DNA of 64,000 bases from Erinaceus europaeus (lineage: Eukaryota > Chordata > Mammalia > Eulipotyphla > Erinaceidae), in the NCBI RefSeq assembly GCF_950295315.1, contig NC_080179.1, positions 71,608,615 to 71,672,614 of the forward strand. Reading direction: 5' to 3'. This document shows, piece by piece, positions 31,490 through 35,269 of the stretch. How positions within the stretch are numbered: the stretch's first letter is position 1; every line of letters starts with the position of its first letter. The translations under genes and the position numbers were made by a program. The notes beneath the pieces were generated by a model. It saw nothing but the letters and a program-made list of their open reading frames with translations. It did not search any database and was not told where the DNA came from.

Positions 31490-32207
31490 CACACACAATG
31501 AATATGGCGGTAGCACAGCACAAATGGGGGGCGGGACTCCAGGAGACCTTGCTAATGAAAAATAAAAATGGTAGATGACAGTTTTCTAAATGTGATTTTT
31601 GATTTTTGGATTGTTTTGTAGTTAATGGGAGACTGTTTCTAATTCATAGAACTAAAAACAAAAAACCCATGTTTGCAAAATAAGAATGAGGTTTCTTCTT
31701 TGATTTACAACATCAAGAACAAGATAGGGCAGGACACTTGGTGATTTTTAGCTTTGCAGTTTAAGTCACTGCAAGTATTGTTGATAGACAAGATTTCCAG
31801 AAACAGAGGAAACCAGAACTAAATCCCAGTTGAAATATTTGCAATGAAGATTTAAGTTAGAGTCTGTGGCCAGTGACACAGTTTCCTCTCGTGTTTTTCT
31901 GAGTCCTGGAAACTCACCAGTATCCTATTTTGTGAGGGCAAAGTAATAATGTCTTTGGCTCAAGTACTCAGTGAGCTTGAAGGGCCCTTAGCTGAGTCTT
32001 CTATACAAGCTGCTTTGATTGGCTGCCAGCTTTGATCTTGCTTAGAAACGTGCCATTAAAGGTTGCAATGCTCTCACCAGTGCTCTCCTCTTTACAGATC
32101 TTAGAAATCAACCTTACAGACGAGCCGATGCGGTGAGGAGAAGTGTCAGGCGGCGCGTTGATGATCAGAACTTGCGTTCTGTTAATGGTGCCGAAATGAC
32201 CGTGTGA
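1457..32207 (+). CDS. FMNL2: FMNL2 (formin-like 2), 3' half: FH2 domain and alternative C-termini
   Basis: FMNL2 is a Cdc42-regulated formin. It nucleates and elongates actin filaments at lamellipodia and filopodia tips. Its N-terminal GBD/FH3 and FH1 regions lie outside the window. Ten exons here (1457-1581, 3125-3327, 7246-7480, 12827-12895, 13011-13091, 13901-14030, 16636-16799, 20778-20879, 24115-24213, 24987-25110) encode the FH2 domain from the '[11 protein letters not shown]' lasso/linker region through the family signature 'ALGNYMN' to the coiled, charged tail. The tail ends at the DAD core 'GAIEDII'. Exon 10 ends in phase 1, and three downstream exons (27624, 29892, 32098) each accept that phase and end in a stop. 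They correspond to the YHY, TQS and ITM C-termini known for FMNL2. FMNL2 rather than FMNL3 or FMNL1 is indicated by the near-identical residues recalled for the human protein and by the PRPF40A neighbour. All junctions are GT-AG except the intron after 12895, which is GC-AG. Confidence 0.95.
1817..1840. repeat. (GA)n microsatellite
   Basis: About 12 uninterrupted GA units. Just upstream, a 28-bp A/T-rich phrase ending 'gcttaatgagagac' is present twice in direct repeat (about 1740-1797). Confidence 0.85.
2510..2785 (+). repeat. SINE type A, sense
   Basis: Head 'agcatagcaggtaaagcac', B box 'ggttcgagcccccgg', body 'gtctacaggtgtctgtcttt' and the tail 'acaataaaaccacaagggca' followed by A/T-rich sequence. 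Confidence 0.85.
2941..3085 (+). repeat. SINE type C, sense
   Basis: A third tRNA-like family: 'gcattgtgattatgcaaa', 'ttcaatccccagcaccac', then 'cagagccgtgcttgctct' and an AAATAA-rich tail. It ends just upstream of the exon at 3125. Confidence 0.65.
3125..3327 (+). CDS. FMNL2: FMNL2 exon (FH2)
   Basis: The acceptor is 'ctaccgcag' and the donor GTGAGT. It encodes [16 protein letters not shown], continues through [20 protein letters not shown] and ends KAIH plus two bases of Val. It is 203 bp long (phase 0 in, phase 2 out), and the next exon supplies the single base A. Confidence 0.96.
3364..3550 (+). repeat. SINE type B, sense
   Basis: Head 'gggccgggcggtggtggcac', 'ttgggtttgagcccacgg', 'cacctgcaggggaaaagctt' and the end 'ctgtctctatccaataaata'. 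It lies 36 bp after the exon donor. Confidence 0.8.
3783..4053 (-). repeat. SINE type A, antisense
   Basis: 'ccttttgttgcccttgtttt' opens the tail side. 'ggggctcgaaccgagctcc' is the reversed B box and 'gctaccgcccaactcccc' is the reversed head. Confidence 0.85.
4066..4222 (-). repeat. SINE type D, antisense
   Basis: A fourth tRNA-like family read in reverse: 'attttatttattaatgagac', then a degenerate B box near 4150 and 'tccactgcgccatctcctgg' at the head end. Confidence 0.7.
4368..4592 (+). repeat. SINE type B, sense, well preserved
   Basis: 'ggggccgggtggtggcgcac' head, 'ccgggttcgagtcccctgtc' B box, and the terminal 'tgtctctatccaataaataa' with an A-rich tail. This copy is a good reference for the family. 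Confidence 0.88.
4795..5135 (+). mobile_element. Probable solo LTR of an endogenous retrovirus
   Basis: About 340 bp of non-SINE sequence with promoter and polyadenylation signals ordered as in an LTR: TATAAA at 4923-4928 and AATAAA at 4991-4996, 63-68 bp apart, which fits a short R region. A 'tgagtccctggtcgtctgtc' stretch follows. No retroviral coding sequence flanks it. I could not find clean TG..CA ends or a target-site duplication, so the borders are approximate. Confidence 0.5.
5160..5345 (+). repeat. SINE type C, sense
   Basis: 'actgggaagtagcgtagtgg' head, 'tcatgcaaaaagacttttca', and the family's diagnostic 'cagagctgagcagtactctg' before an AG-rich end. Confidence 0.75.
5527..6440 (-). 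mobile_element. L1-type 3' region, antisense
   Basis: A reversed A-rich tail at 5527-5570 is followed by 'ggggtacaactccacacaat', 'ccctctgggagtatggaccc' and 'gggaagtctagttggcatca'. This module recurs at 7575, 19815, 50115 and 52140, always ending in an A-rich tail on the sense side, as expected for a lineage-specific L1 3' UTR. The stretch beyond 5935 is probably the same element but less certain. Confidence 0.55.
6846..7142 (-). repeat. SINE type A, antisense, with tail module
   Basis: It starts at 'gcctccagggttatcactgg', passes 'ggataggacagagagaaatg' and ends at the reversed head 'gctgtgcgactccca'. It sits inside an antisense L1 remnant. Confidence 0.85.
7148..7206 (-). mobile_element. L1 ORF2 3'-end fragment, antisense
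   Basis: On the minus strand it reads 'gtgagataccactttacacc', the well-known L1 ORF2 C-terminal coding stretch. It ends about 40 bp before the exon acceptor at 7246. Confidence 0.6.
7246..7480 (+). CDS. FMNL2: FMNL2 exon (FH2 core)
   Basis: The acceptor is 'tgtctcttcag' and the donor GTGAGT. Base A completes Val; then come [19 protein letters not shown] and [20 protein letters not shown], ending in MLTP. The 235 bp end in phase 0. Substitutions from the human protein as I recall it are conservative (Val for Ile in [11 protein letters not shown]). Confidence 0.97.
7575..7860 (-). mobile_element. L1-type 3' UTR module, antisense, diverged
   Basis: It matches the repeat at 5527 and 19815 ('ccctctgggagtatgaacta', 'gttacagaaggtgggtgtct', 'gcccagagaagtcaggttgg') with more changes. 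It is an older copy. Confidence 0.6.
8029..8198 (+). repeat. SINE type B, sense, 5' shortened
   Basis: 'ggttaagcacacacactgca', 'gcaggttcaagtcccaggtc' and the ending 'tctctgtctctatattcgat' show a type B copy lacking part of its head. Confidence 0.7.
8215..8396 (-). repeat. SINE type B, antisense
   Basis: Reversed tail 'ttatttattgactagaaaca', 'acttgtgaagctttctcctt' and reversed B box 'ggggcttgaacccagatcc'. It lies tail to tail with the sense copy just upstream, forming a loose inverted pair. Confidence 0.75.
8481..8765 (+). repeat. SINE type A, sense, with AAAG tail
   Basis: Head 'aggagtcgggcggtaacaca', B box 'ggttcaaggccccgg', tail 'acaacaagggcagcaaaag' running into an (AAAG)n tract at about 8741-8765. 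Confidence 0.87.
8842..9032 (-). repeat. SINE type B, antisense, with (GATA)n
   Basis: T-tract at 8845-8864, then 'acagagaaattgagaggata', a (GATA)n microsatellite at about 8898-8924, and a degraded reversed head near 9025. Confidence 0.6.
9246..11390 (+). mobile_element. Non-LTR retrotransposon (Jockey/CR1-like, non-L1), 5'-truncated, RT frame open
   Basis: An insertion of about 2.1 kb in the FMNL2 intron between 7480 and 12827, in the sense of the gene. It begins in the linker between endonuclease and reverse transcriptase ('HAIPRGRR'), so the endonuclease is missing. It contains a full RT domain, a C-terminal C-x-C-x7-H-x4-C knuckle and a 3' end 'aacgctag' followed by GAA repeats. Two shorter copies of the same 3' end lie at 34571 and 55215, which shows the element is mobile and repeated. 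The motif set excludes L1 and BovB. Placement in Jockey, CR1 or a related clade is inference. No clear target-site duplication was found. Confidence 0.85.
9251..11323 (+). CDS. Reverse transcriptase of Jockey/CR1-like LINE (partial)
   Basis: About 690 codons without a stop, unusually intact for a LINE in an intron. The linker (IPRGRR, then SSRKAWKLL) is followed by the RT. Motif 'YRPISLLS' lies near 9890-9913 and '[10 protein letters not shown]' near 10004. Motif A 'FVDLIAAYD' has its catalytic Asp at 10100. Motif B is '[14 protein letters not shown]' near 10262, and motif C 'YADD' lies at 10352-10363. A 'YLGVTLD' motif follows, and a zinc-knuckle-like segment C-x-C-x7-H-x4-C lies at 11240-11287. 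The frame stops at a TGA (11321). In the same frame, 17 further sense codons lead to a TAG at 11375 that coincides with the element's 3' end. The TGA therefore probably trims the original C-terminus. The ATG at 9200 lies in flanking DNA and is not the real start. Confidence 0.85.
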   Translation, partial: YKAASHAIPRGRRANSTPGLDAACEQLLKQHDESGGPDVADHLIASLDAAHQARWQQLTESLNFTHSSRKAWKLLHRLGAGSQPPPVSHPPVSPNSVASHLTQVGRAKIDPVWKREISHEWSSHFRLSCPSPKLSPFTLSELEDALKRVKPGTAAGYDNNITPELILNLGPVAKKWLASFLSHILESESMPKVWRRAKIIAVLKPKKDPTLAASYRPISLLSVCYKLLERLLLSRISPLTEKFLSPAQAAFRPGRSTCEQALALSTYIENGFQKNLKTGAVFVDLIAAYDTVWHRGLLVKISRCLPPWVANTISFLLQNRRFRVHLGDKSSRWRLVSSGLPQGSVLAPTLFNIYINDLPETSSRKFIYADDICCATQASKFDILEETLMKDMSLISDYCKKWRLIPSTAKTVSSVFHLHHASASRELNVQLDDTRIRHEAQPVYLGVTLDRTLSFHEHLIKTAAKVGARNHIIARLASSSWGASASTLRSSSLALCYSTAEYCAPGWFRSPHVHLVDSKLYSSMRIISGTIRSTPVPWLPVLSNIAPPDIRRDAASSKLISHIYARPDLPVYADIFSHPVQRLTSRHPIWSPTPTLIFSVPDSWKQSWQSAEVKNKHLITDPCKCQPGFDLARYDRALLNRYPTGHGQCAAMFHRWGARDDLNCPCGSRQTMTHTVNDCHLSRFKGGLET
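11665..11878 (-). repeat. Diverged tRNA-like SINE, antisense
   Basis: 'gacagagggagagagagatg' leads through 'cactacagcacgactctagc' to 'ccaccagtgagctgcctcct', a reversed SINE layout of a more diverged family. The family assignment is weak. Confidence 0.45.
12090..12378 (+). repeat. SINE type A, sense
   Basis: 'gggagtcaggcagtagcgca' head, 'ggttcgagcctctgg' B box, then a long CAA/AAT tail from about 12275. Confidence 0.88.
12827..12895 (+). CDS. FMNL2: FMNL2 exon with GC donor
   Basis: The acceptor is 'gaaatgtag'. The 69 bp encode [20 protein letters not shown] plus ILE (23 codons, phase 0 on both sides). The exon ends CTGGAG and the intron begins GCAAGT, a GC donor in an otherwise optimal AG|GCAAGT context. 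Shifting the border to a GT would break the frame ([13 protein letters not shown] is required). Confidence 0.95.
12896..13010 (+). other. FMNL2: 115-bp GC-AG intron of FMNL2
   Basis: A very short intron running from GCAAGT to 'ttcactgtag', flanked by two exons whose translation matches FMNL2 without a gap. It is the only non-GT donor among the FMNL2 junctions in the window. Confidence 0.92.
13011..13091 (+). CDS. FMNL2: FMNL2 exon (FH2 GNYMN signature)
   Basis: The 81 bp encode [20 protein letters not shown] plus KLQSLDL. 'GNYMN' is the FH2 signature in the actin-binding knob region. The donor is GTGAGT and the phase is 0 on both sides. Confidence 0.97.
13277..13572 (+). repeat. SINE type A, sense
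   Basis: 'gggccgggtgcactggctta' head, B box 'ggttcgagcccccgg', body 'gtctgcaggtgtctgtcttt', tail of CAA and AAAT units to about 13572. Confidence 0.82.
13901..14030 (+). CDS. FMNL2: FMNL2 exon (FH2)
   Basis: Acceptor 'ttgatttgcag'. It encodes [20 protein letters not shown], then [20 protein letters not shown] and AAS, ending in one extra base. The donor is the weak GTGCTC. Phase 0 in, phase 1 out; the next exon's TC completes Val. Confidence 0.96.
14145..14397 (+). repeat. SINE type A, sense, 5'-truncated
   Basis: It lacks the A box and starts near 'aaggatccgagttggagccc'. The body and CAA/AAT tail are normal. Confidence 0.8.
14404..14764 (+). repeat. SINE type A, sense, long form with tail module
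   Basis: Head 'gggggtcaggtggtagcaca', B box 'ggttcgagtccccgg'. After the CAA tail comes 'aatggcctccaggagcagtg', a second module that also occurs at 21770 and 56820. It therefore belongs to a long SINE form. Confidence 0.85.
15655..15883 (-). repeat. SINE type A, antisense
   Basis: 'tattcccttttattgcccta' tail side, shortened purine block, reversed B box 'ggggctcggaccgggatcc', head near 15880. Confidence 0.82.
15925..16202 (-). repeat. SINE type A, antisense, young-looking
   Basis: It is close to the consensus throughout: 'ggataggacagag'-like block at 16005, reversed B box 'gggctcgaaccgggatcc' and complete head 'gcgccaccgcctgactcccg'. Confidence 0.9.
16636..16799 (+). CDS. FMNL2: FMNL2 exon (FH2, coiled segment)
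   Basis: Acceptor 'tcctctgcag', donor GTCAGC. It encodes (V)[34 protein letters not shown] and ends [10 protein letters not shown]. Some positions differ from the human protein as I recall it (for example LLSSEGKLR), and the exon is GC-rich. Phase 1 in, phase 0 out. Confidence 0.96.
17020..17082. repeat. Pyrimidine-rich (CCCT/CCTT)n tract
   Basis: Runs of CCCT then CCTT units on the + strand, continued by a TTTG-rich run to about 17120. Confidence 0.8.
17147..17355 (+). repeat. SINE type B, sense
   Basis: 'ggggggtggcacacccgctt', 'ccaggttcaagccaccggtc' and the terminal 'ggctgtctctagccaataaa'. Confidence 0.75.
18108..18414 (-). repeat. SINE type A, antisense
   Basis: 'cccatttgttgcccttgttg', then 'ttggataggacagagagaaa', reversed B box 'gggctcgaactgggatcc' and head to 'cccgcccgactccc'. 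Confidence 0.88.
18428..18636 (-). repeat. SINE type B, antisense
   Basis: 'ttggatagagacaggaaaat' is the reversed end of type B, followed by 'ctgcaggtggggaccaggag' and the head at 'gccaccgtctggcccc'. Confidence 0.8.
18909..19045 (-). repeat. SINE type A fragment, antisense, internally deleted
   Basis: The tail module 'tgcctccagggttatcgatt' is joined almost directly to the head half ('ctgcaggtggggagctgggt'); the purine block is missing. Confidence 0.7.
19225..19505 (-). repeat. Two SINE type C copies, antisense, in series
   Basis: Two reversed type C units, about 19225-19350 and 19375-19505. Both carry the reversed 'agagcactgct' type motif and a head ending near 'cagtctccctg' or 'actagctccc'. 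Confidence 0.55.
19815..20097 (-). mobile_element. L1-type 3' UTR module, antisense
   Basis: 'ggaggggtacaactccacac', 'cctctgggagcatggaccca', 'gcttccccgctgaacatggg'. It is close to the copies at 5527 and 50115. The reversed A-tail is the T-rich run at 19800-19825. Confidence 0.65.
20246..20535 (+). repeat. SINE type A, sense
   Basis: 'gggagtcgggcgggagcaca' head, 'ggttcgagcccccggctccc' B box and CAA/AAT tail. Confidence 0.9.
20778..20879 (+). CDS. FMNL2: FMNL2 exon (FH2 end)
   Basis: Acceptor 'cttctcctgcag', donor GTAACC. The 34 codons run from [20 protein letters not shown] to [10 protein letters not shown], phase 0 on both sides. This is the conserved C-terminal end of the FH2 domain. Confidence 0.97.
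21380..21900 (-). repeat. SINE type D, antisense, split by a type A SINE
   Basis: The reversed D copy starts near 21395 and reaches 'aagaatccagtgcttt'. It is interrupted by the type A element at 21508-21856 and resumes 'aagaatccaatgctttatcc' to 'ccacctcccagacc'. The repeated 16-bp phrase is the target-site duplication of the insertion, with one mismatch. Confidence 0.85.
21508..21856 (+). repeat. SINE type A, long form, sense, nested in type D
   Basis: Complete 'gggagtcgggcggtagcgca' head, B box, CAA tail and the second module 'caggaggagtggattcatgg'. The flanking duplication supports L1-style target-primed insertion. Confidence 0.9.
21903..22055 (-). repeat. SINE type D, antisense, with (GA)n
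   Basis: 'tttatttatttattagagag', an AG run, then a degenerate reversed B box 'ggattgaactcaggattc' and 'tccactgtaccacctctcc'. Confidence 0.75.
22275..22740. repeat. Type B-like SINE head interrupted by antisense type C
   Basis: A sense head ('gggtttgagcccacactccc') reaches about 22420. A reversed type C unit fills about 22430-22575. The tail of a sense SINE ('gtgtctatctttctctcccc', then 'tggcttccaggagtggtggg') follows to 22740. The order suggests one SINE split by another. Confidence 0.55.
23088..23382 (+). repeat. SINE type A, sense
   Basis: 'gggagtcgggcggtagcgca' head, body 'gtctgcaggtgtctgtcttt', tail 'aataaaacaacaagggcaac'. The B box has lost a base ('cccgttttgagccc'). Confidence 0.9.
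23597..23737 (-). repeat. SINE type D, antisense
   Basis: A close match to the split copy at 21395: 'cagacatcactctggtacat', 'tgctgccggggattgaactt', 'gccacctcccggaccac'. Confidence 0.8.
23755..23890 (-). repeat. SINE type C, antisense
   Basis: 'atcagagcactgctcagctc' is the reversed type C end; the head is at 'aaccattatgttacctcccc'. Confidence 0.7.
24115..24213 (+). CDS. FMNL2: FMNL2 exon (post-FH2 charged coil)
   Basis: Acceptor 'tttcatccag', donor GTGAGC. The 33 codons start [20 protein letters not shown] and end QQDPK, phase 0 on both sides. It is rich in E, K and Q, as expected for the coil after FH2. Confidence 0.97.
24987..25110 (+). CDS. FMNL2: FMNL2 exon carrying the DAD core
   Basis: Acceptor 'ctccttcctag', donor GTAAAA. 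It encodes [20 protein letters not shown], then [21 protein letters not shown] and one base. 'GAIEDII' is the core of the autoregulatory DAD, which binds the N-terminal DID. The exon ends in phase 1, so each alternative last exon supplies two bases and the residues that follow the core. Confidence 0.96.
25398..25525 (-). repeat. SINE type C, antisense
   Basis: 'atcagagtactgctcagttt', degenerate B box 'gagatcgaacctggggcctc' and a head near 25520. Confidence 0.65.
25838..25866. repeat. (CCACCT)n short tandem repeat
   Basis: About five CCACCT-type units inside a C-rich stretch. Confidence 0.75.
26195..26412 (-). repeat. SINE type B, antisense
   Basis: 'gagcagagagaaattgggag' purine block, 'ccctgcaggtggggaccagg' and a head at about 26400. 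Confidence 0.72.
27093..27240 (+). repeat. SINE type C, sense
   Basis: 'ggctggggtcatgcaaaaag', then 'agaactaagcagtgctctgg' and an AAATAAAT tail. Confidence 0.65.
27624..27715 (+). CDS. FMNL2: FMNL2 alternative last exon, YHY C-terminus
   Basis: Acceptor 'tttctgatgcag'. Two bases complete Val after the DAD exon. It then reads [20 protein letters not shown] and PVLTEEYHY, followed by TAA at 27713. This is the known YHY-type end of FMNL2, conserved in full as far as I recall it. No obvious AATAAA lies within about 200 bp downstream, so the extent of its 3' UTR is unknown. Confidence 0.93.
28027..28316 (-). repeat. SINE type A, antisense, near consensus
   Basis: 'ccttttgttgcccttgtttt', 'ggataggacagagagaaatg', reversed B box 'gggctcgaaccgggatctt' and head 'gctacagcccgactccc'. 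The phrase 'gagagcacttctttg' precedes it and recurs right after it, which is its target-site duplication. Confidence 0.92.
28636..28842 (-). repeat. SINE type B, antisense
   Basis: 'cggatagcaatagagagaaa', 'acttgtgaagcttctcccct', head 'gtgccaccacccagccc'. Confidence 0.8.
28850..29891 (+). other. FMNL2: FMNL2 intron between the YHY and TQS exons, mostly single copy
   Basis: There is no type A or B SINE here. A weak type C-like stretch lies near 29290-29400. The rest shows no coding signal and no repeat I recognise. Confidence 0.5.
29892..30004 (+). CDS. FMNL2: FMNL2 alternative last exon, TQS-type, stop codon lost
   Basis: Acceptor 'ttctgtttag'. It encodes [18 protein letters not shown], then [12 protein letters not shown], as in the known TQS end. 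The codon after Ser is TGG (29981-29983) where the family stops. The frame continues seven codons (WQASLFT) to TAG at 30002. '[12 protein letters not shown]' is conserved, so the exon is real. One residue appears to be missing before the SSS compared with the human version I recall. Confidence 0.88.
30690..30845 (-). repeat. Diverged SINE, antisense
   Basis: 'gagagacacctgcagcatta', 'agcaggtggggagcaagggc' and a head near 30840; much of the tail half is missing. Confidence 0.55.
30875..31118 (-). repeat. SINE, antisense, with tail module
   Basis: 'gttgtcactggggctcagtg', 'gataggagagaaattgagag', reversed body 'ccttcaccacttgtaaagta' and head near 31115. Confidence 0.7.
31457..31497. repeat. (ACGC)n(AC)n microsatellite
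   Basis: About four ACGC units pass directly into about ten AC units, a compound repeat in an intron of FMNL2. Confidence 0.85.
31500..32097 (+). other. FMNL2: FMNL2 intron before the ITM exon, repeat-free
   Basis: Single-copy A/T-rich sequence with no SINE. It leads into the acceptor 'tctttacag' at 32097. Nothing coding is seen. Confidence 0.5.
32098..32207 (+). CDS. FMNL2: FMNL2 alternative last exon, ITM-type (here ending MTV)
   Basis: Acceptor 'ctcctctttacag'. Two bases complete Asp after the DAD exon. It then reads [20 protein letters not shown] and [15 protein letters not shown], with TGA at 32205. The arginine-rich stretch directly after the DAD core resembles the basic region that strengthens DAD-DID binding in formins. 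Human ends ITM; this animal ends MTV. Confidence 0.95.
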
Positions 32208-33666
32208 ACCCAAGCAAGACCAGCTTTTAAGACTAGAGGGTGTGTGTGAATGGACCTGTCCACGTGAACGTAATGTGCTGCCCTGTAACTGAAGCCTTGA
32301 ACATAGACACAGTCTCCTAAAGGGCTCAGATTTGGCAAATGCATAGGAACTGTAATCTATTGGGCTCCCTTTTGAACTCTGTTAACAAGTGCCTACACGT
32401 GGAAATACCTGCTCAGATTAATCGAAGCAATAGGACTTGATTTGACTAGGTATCTTTTTACCCCAGTATGCTATTTTTTTTTTAACCAAAATGTAAATTT
32501 CATATTATGCTCATCACCTGCCATTGTGATTGTCCCATCGTGGCCCAGACTGGTCTCCTGCTAAGTTGTAGATGCCATGGACGCACCTGCCTGCTGTGGG
32601 CTTCTCTTGTTGAGATTTTTTTTATAAGCTAATTTTGTTTTCCAGCCATATCCATCACCTTTGTATTGTAAAGGGCTTGCAACATGGAAGGAAAAGTCAG
32701 TCAGCTCTTTAATCCAGAACCAAGTCCAAACAGGATGCAGTGGTAGTGGCACAGATGTCACTCAACTCTTATTTTCCATACTACTTCTTTACCTGAGTAC
32801 ACTGACCAGTCTGAAGGCAAGAATATGATCGTATACAAACTTATTTTTCAGTACTGTGTTCTTCAGCTAGAGGCAGCTTTAAAAAAATAATGCACACATA
32901 TTTATTAATTAGCACTCAAGTAAACATCTCAGTAATCAGTATTAGGGTTCCTGAGACCCAGTATAGGCCATTCCTAAGACTAGAAGTCGGTGCCTTGCTA
33001 GCCAGGGAGAAGTTTGCTAACTCTTAACAAGCATTCAAGATGACTTCTGCTAGTAGGGTTAGTAACCTGGCCTTATTCTCTGACAATCTCATGATTCTTC
33101 TCCGTCCTTCTCCATTCCCTTGGTAAATTGGTAAAGGTACCATTTGGTATTCAGAGCTGAGCAGTTCTTGTATGTCCCAGCTTGCTTTGTGGGGAAGTGC
33201 AGTTAGGTTGCTGAAGTAGTCTTGTTGGGATTAAGTTTGAACATGTGATGGGACTAAGTGGCCGACTAGGCCATTATTAATTTTTCTTTCTTCTCTGTCA
33301 GGGCACTTGATCCATTCCAAAGTCAAAAACTGGACTGAAGCTAATTTGTACTTTTCATAATATACATTCTGCTTTTGGCTTACCTTCTTGGTACACCTAT
33401 TAATTGTAAAATTTATTGTATAGTATTTAACCAGCCACTGAATTTCTTATGTTGTGCTTATGTGAACTCCTTGGTGAAGGCTCCATTTTCCTTGGATAAT
33501 GTGTAGTCATCTTTTTAAATGTACAGATATTTTGCTATAAGATTGGTGCAGTTTTTTATGGTTTTTACTCTTCTCTTTAATTCCCACCTAAACCTCTGGG
33601 TAATACTGTAAATATTGTTTTAAAAAATGCATCAGCCTATGCTATACAATCTGAATGTTATTTTAA

Positions 33667-33709
33667 CTTATAGTTTTTTTTTTAATATATATATATATTT
33701 AACTATAAG
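33667..33709 (+). promoter_or_regulatory. FMNL2: AU-rich hairpin in the FMNL2 3' UTR
   Basis: CTTATAGTT (33667-33675) and AACTATAAG (33701-33709) are perfect inverted 9-mers. They enclose a T-tract and the self-complementary 'aatatatatatatatatt'. The RNA could fold into a stem with a mostly paired AU loop. No function is claimed. Confidence 0.4.
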
Positions 33710-34097
33710 AACAGTTTAGGGATGTTACCACCTTTTACTTCAGTATACCTATTTACAGAAAAAATGCTTTTAAACTGCCACTTGTTAGCACATTTCCATG
33801 TCTCCTTTAAGAACATGCCAAGATTTTGTCTATTGATTCAACGTTTTGATGGAAAAAAAGAAAGACATTAACTTGTCTGTAAGACACAACACAAATAGCT
33901 GATCATTTACTACAAGCAGCTGTTTTCCAAAGCTCAGTGCTAGTAAAGCACATTGAGATAATCTATTTATTAATCTGCAAGGACAATAATGTTGGCATGT
34001 TCTTTCGTCTATTAATGGGCCTGCTTCTTAGCAACATTAGAAATTTTTTAAAAATCAATTCATGATACTTTCCTGGTCTTTTCATGGCATATGAGCG

Positions 34098-34103
34098 AAT
34101 AAA
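34098..34103 (+). promoter_or_regulatory. FMNL2: Polyadenylation signal, FMNL2
   Basis: AATAAA followed within 30-50 bp by 'gtaatgtgttgtaatctttc' and a GT-rich stretch, typical of a cleavage region. A second AATAAA at 34228-34233 could serve as a distal site. Confidence 0.65.
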
Positions 34104-34534
34104 CTATTTACACTAATTTCCTGTAATGTGTTGTAATCTTTCAGTGGTGTAGTGGTGTTTTAGGGGGTTTAGCAGTTCTGTGTACACTTTATTTAAAAAA
34201 AACAAGCGTCTAGCTACTTGAATTCAGAATAAAAATCTATTGGCCAAAAATCTATATGCAAAATCCATACCTACGAATACTCTTTTAAAAGAAATTATTG
34301 ACGAGAGAGGAGAAAACTGGACCGCCACTCTGGCCTATGTGAGGCTCTAGCCACTCACTGGGCCTTCTGGCTGCTGTGATTCTTGGCCACTTGCTCTCAG
34401 GGACATGGGGACCAAATAAAATTTAGCACTGATGCAATACCAGTTGTCCTTATAAATTTATGCTTTCAGAGATCTAGTGCCCTTGTTCAAGACACTGTTC
34501 TCCTGACCCCGCACCCCCCCCCTTTTTTTTAGTG

Positions 34535-34925
34535 CCACCAGAGTTGTTGCTGGAGTTCAGGAGCTCAGTGCCCCTGCGGCTCCAGACAATGACCCACATA
34601 GTCAACGACTGCCACCTCTCCAGATTCAAAGGAGGTCTCGAAACTTTCCATCAGGCTCAACCTGACGCTGTTGACTGGCTACGGAAGGGCAAACGCTAGA
34701 AGAAGTGCCAGGTTTATGAATCCAATTACTCCCAGGAGGAGAAATTTTTACAGCAGGAGTAATTATTTTGACAGGAGAGAAACTGAGGTGTGTGGAGGGT
34801 ACACCTGCAGACCCACTTCACCATTTGGGAAGCTTCCCCCTGAAAGGCAGCAAGTAGGACTCGAACCTGGGTCCTTGAGCACAGTACTGTGTGTTCAACT
34901 AGGTGCACGAATGCCTGCTCCCCTA
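34535..34925 (-). repeat. SINE, antisense, split by a LINE 3' end
   Basis: The reversed tail module 'agtgccaccagagttgttgc' to 'gagctcagtgcc' is interrupted by the LINE piece and resumes at 'agtgccaggtttatgaatcc'. It continues with a purine block and head near 34920. Confidence 0.75.
34571..34703 (+). mobile_element. Jockey/CR1-like LINE, 3'-end copy (133 bp)
   Basis: It matches 11242-11380 of the large copy, from 'cccctgcggctccagaca' to 'aacgctagaaga', with a few small deletions. It is flanked by a 6-bp AGTGCC duplication (34567-34572 and 34704-34709), showing insertion into a resident SINE. Its frame reads Phe (TTC) where the other two copies have the TGA. Confidence 0.88.
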
Positions 34926-34987
34926 TTTATTTTAATCAGGATGTTGGTATCTTTATAGATACTGCAAGTAGCCATTTTTTATATTTT

Positions 34988-35252
34988 AAATAAAATTTTT
35001 ATATTTTCCTTTTGTTGCCCTTGTTTTTTATTGTTGTAGTTATCGTTACTGACGTCATCATTGTTGGATAGACAGAGAAATGGAGAGGAGGGGAAGACAG
35101 AGATGGGAAAGACATCTGCAGACCTGCTTCACCACCTGTGAAGCGACTCCCCTGCAGGTGGGGAGCCGGGGGCTTGAACCAGGATCCTTAAGTCGGACCT
35201 TGCACTCGGCACCACTTGTGCTTAACCCGCTGTGCTACTGCCCGACTCCCCA
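34988..35252 (-). repeat. SINE type A, antisense
   Basis: 'ccttttgttgcccttgtttt', 'ttggatagacagagaaatgg', reversed B box 'gggcttgaaccaggatcc', head 'ctactgcccgactcccc'. Confidence 0.87.
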
Positions 35253-35269
35253 TTTTTATACTTTAAAAA

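Larger units (their letters stand above)
32208..34122 (+). other. FMNL2: FMNL2 3' UTR (ITM-type transcript)
   Basis: About 1.9 kb of A/T-rich sequence free of SINE and L1, directly after the TGA and ending shortly after AATAAA at 34098. Absence of repeats next to SINE-dense DNA fits a constrained UTR. The exact cleavage site is inferred. Confidence 0.72.

Noticed and set aside
34671..34958. Frame starting in the LINE 3' end at 34.67 kb as a gene
   Set aside because: It crosses from LINE into SINE sequence in an intergenic spacer and has no domain.
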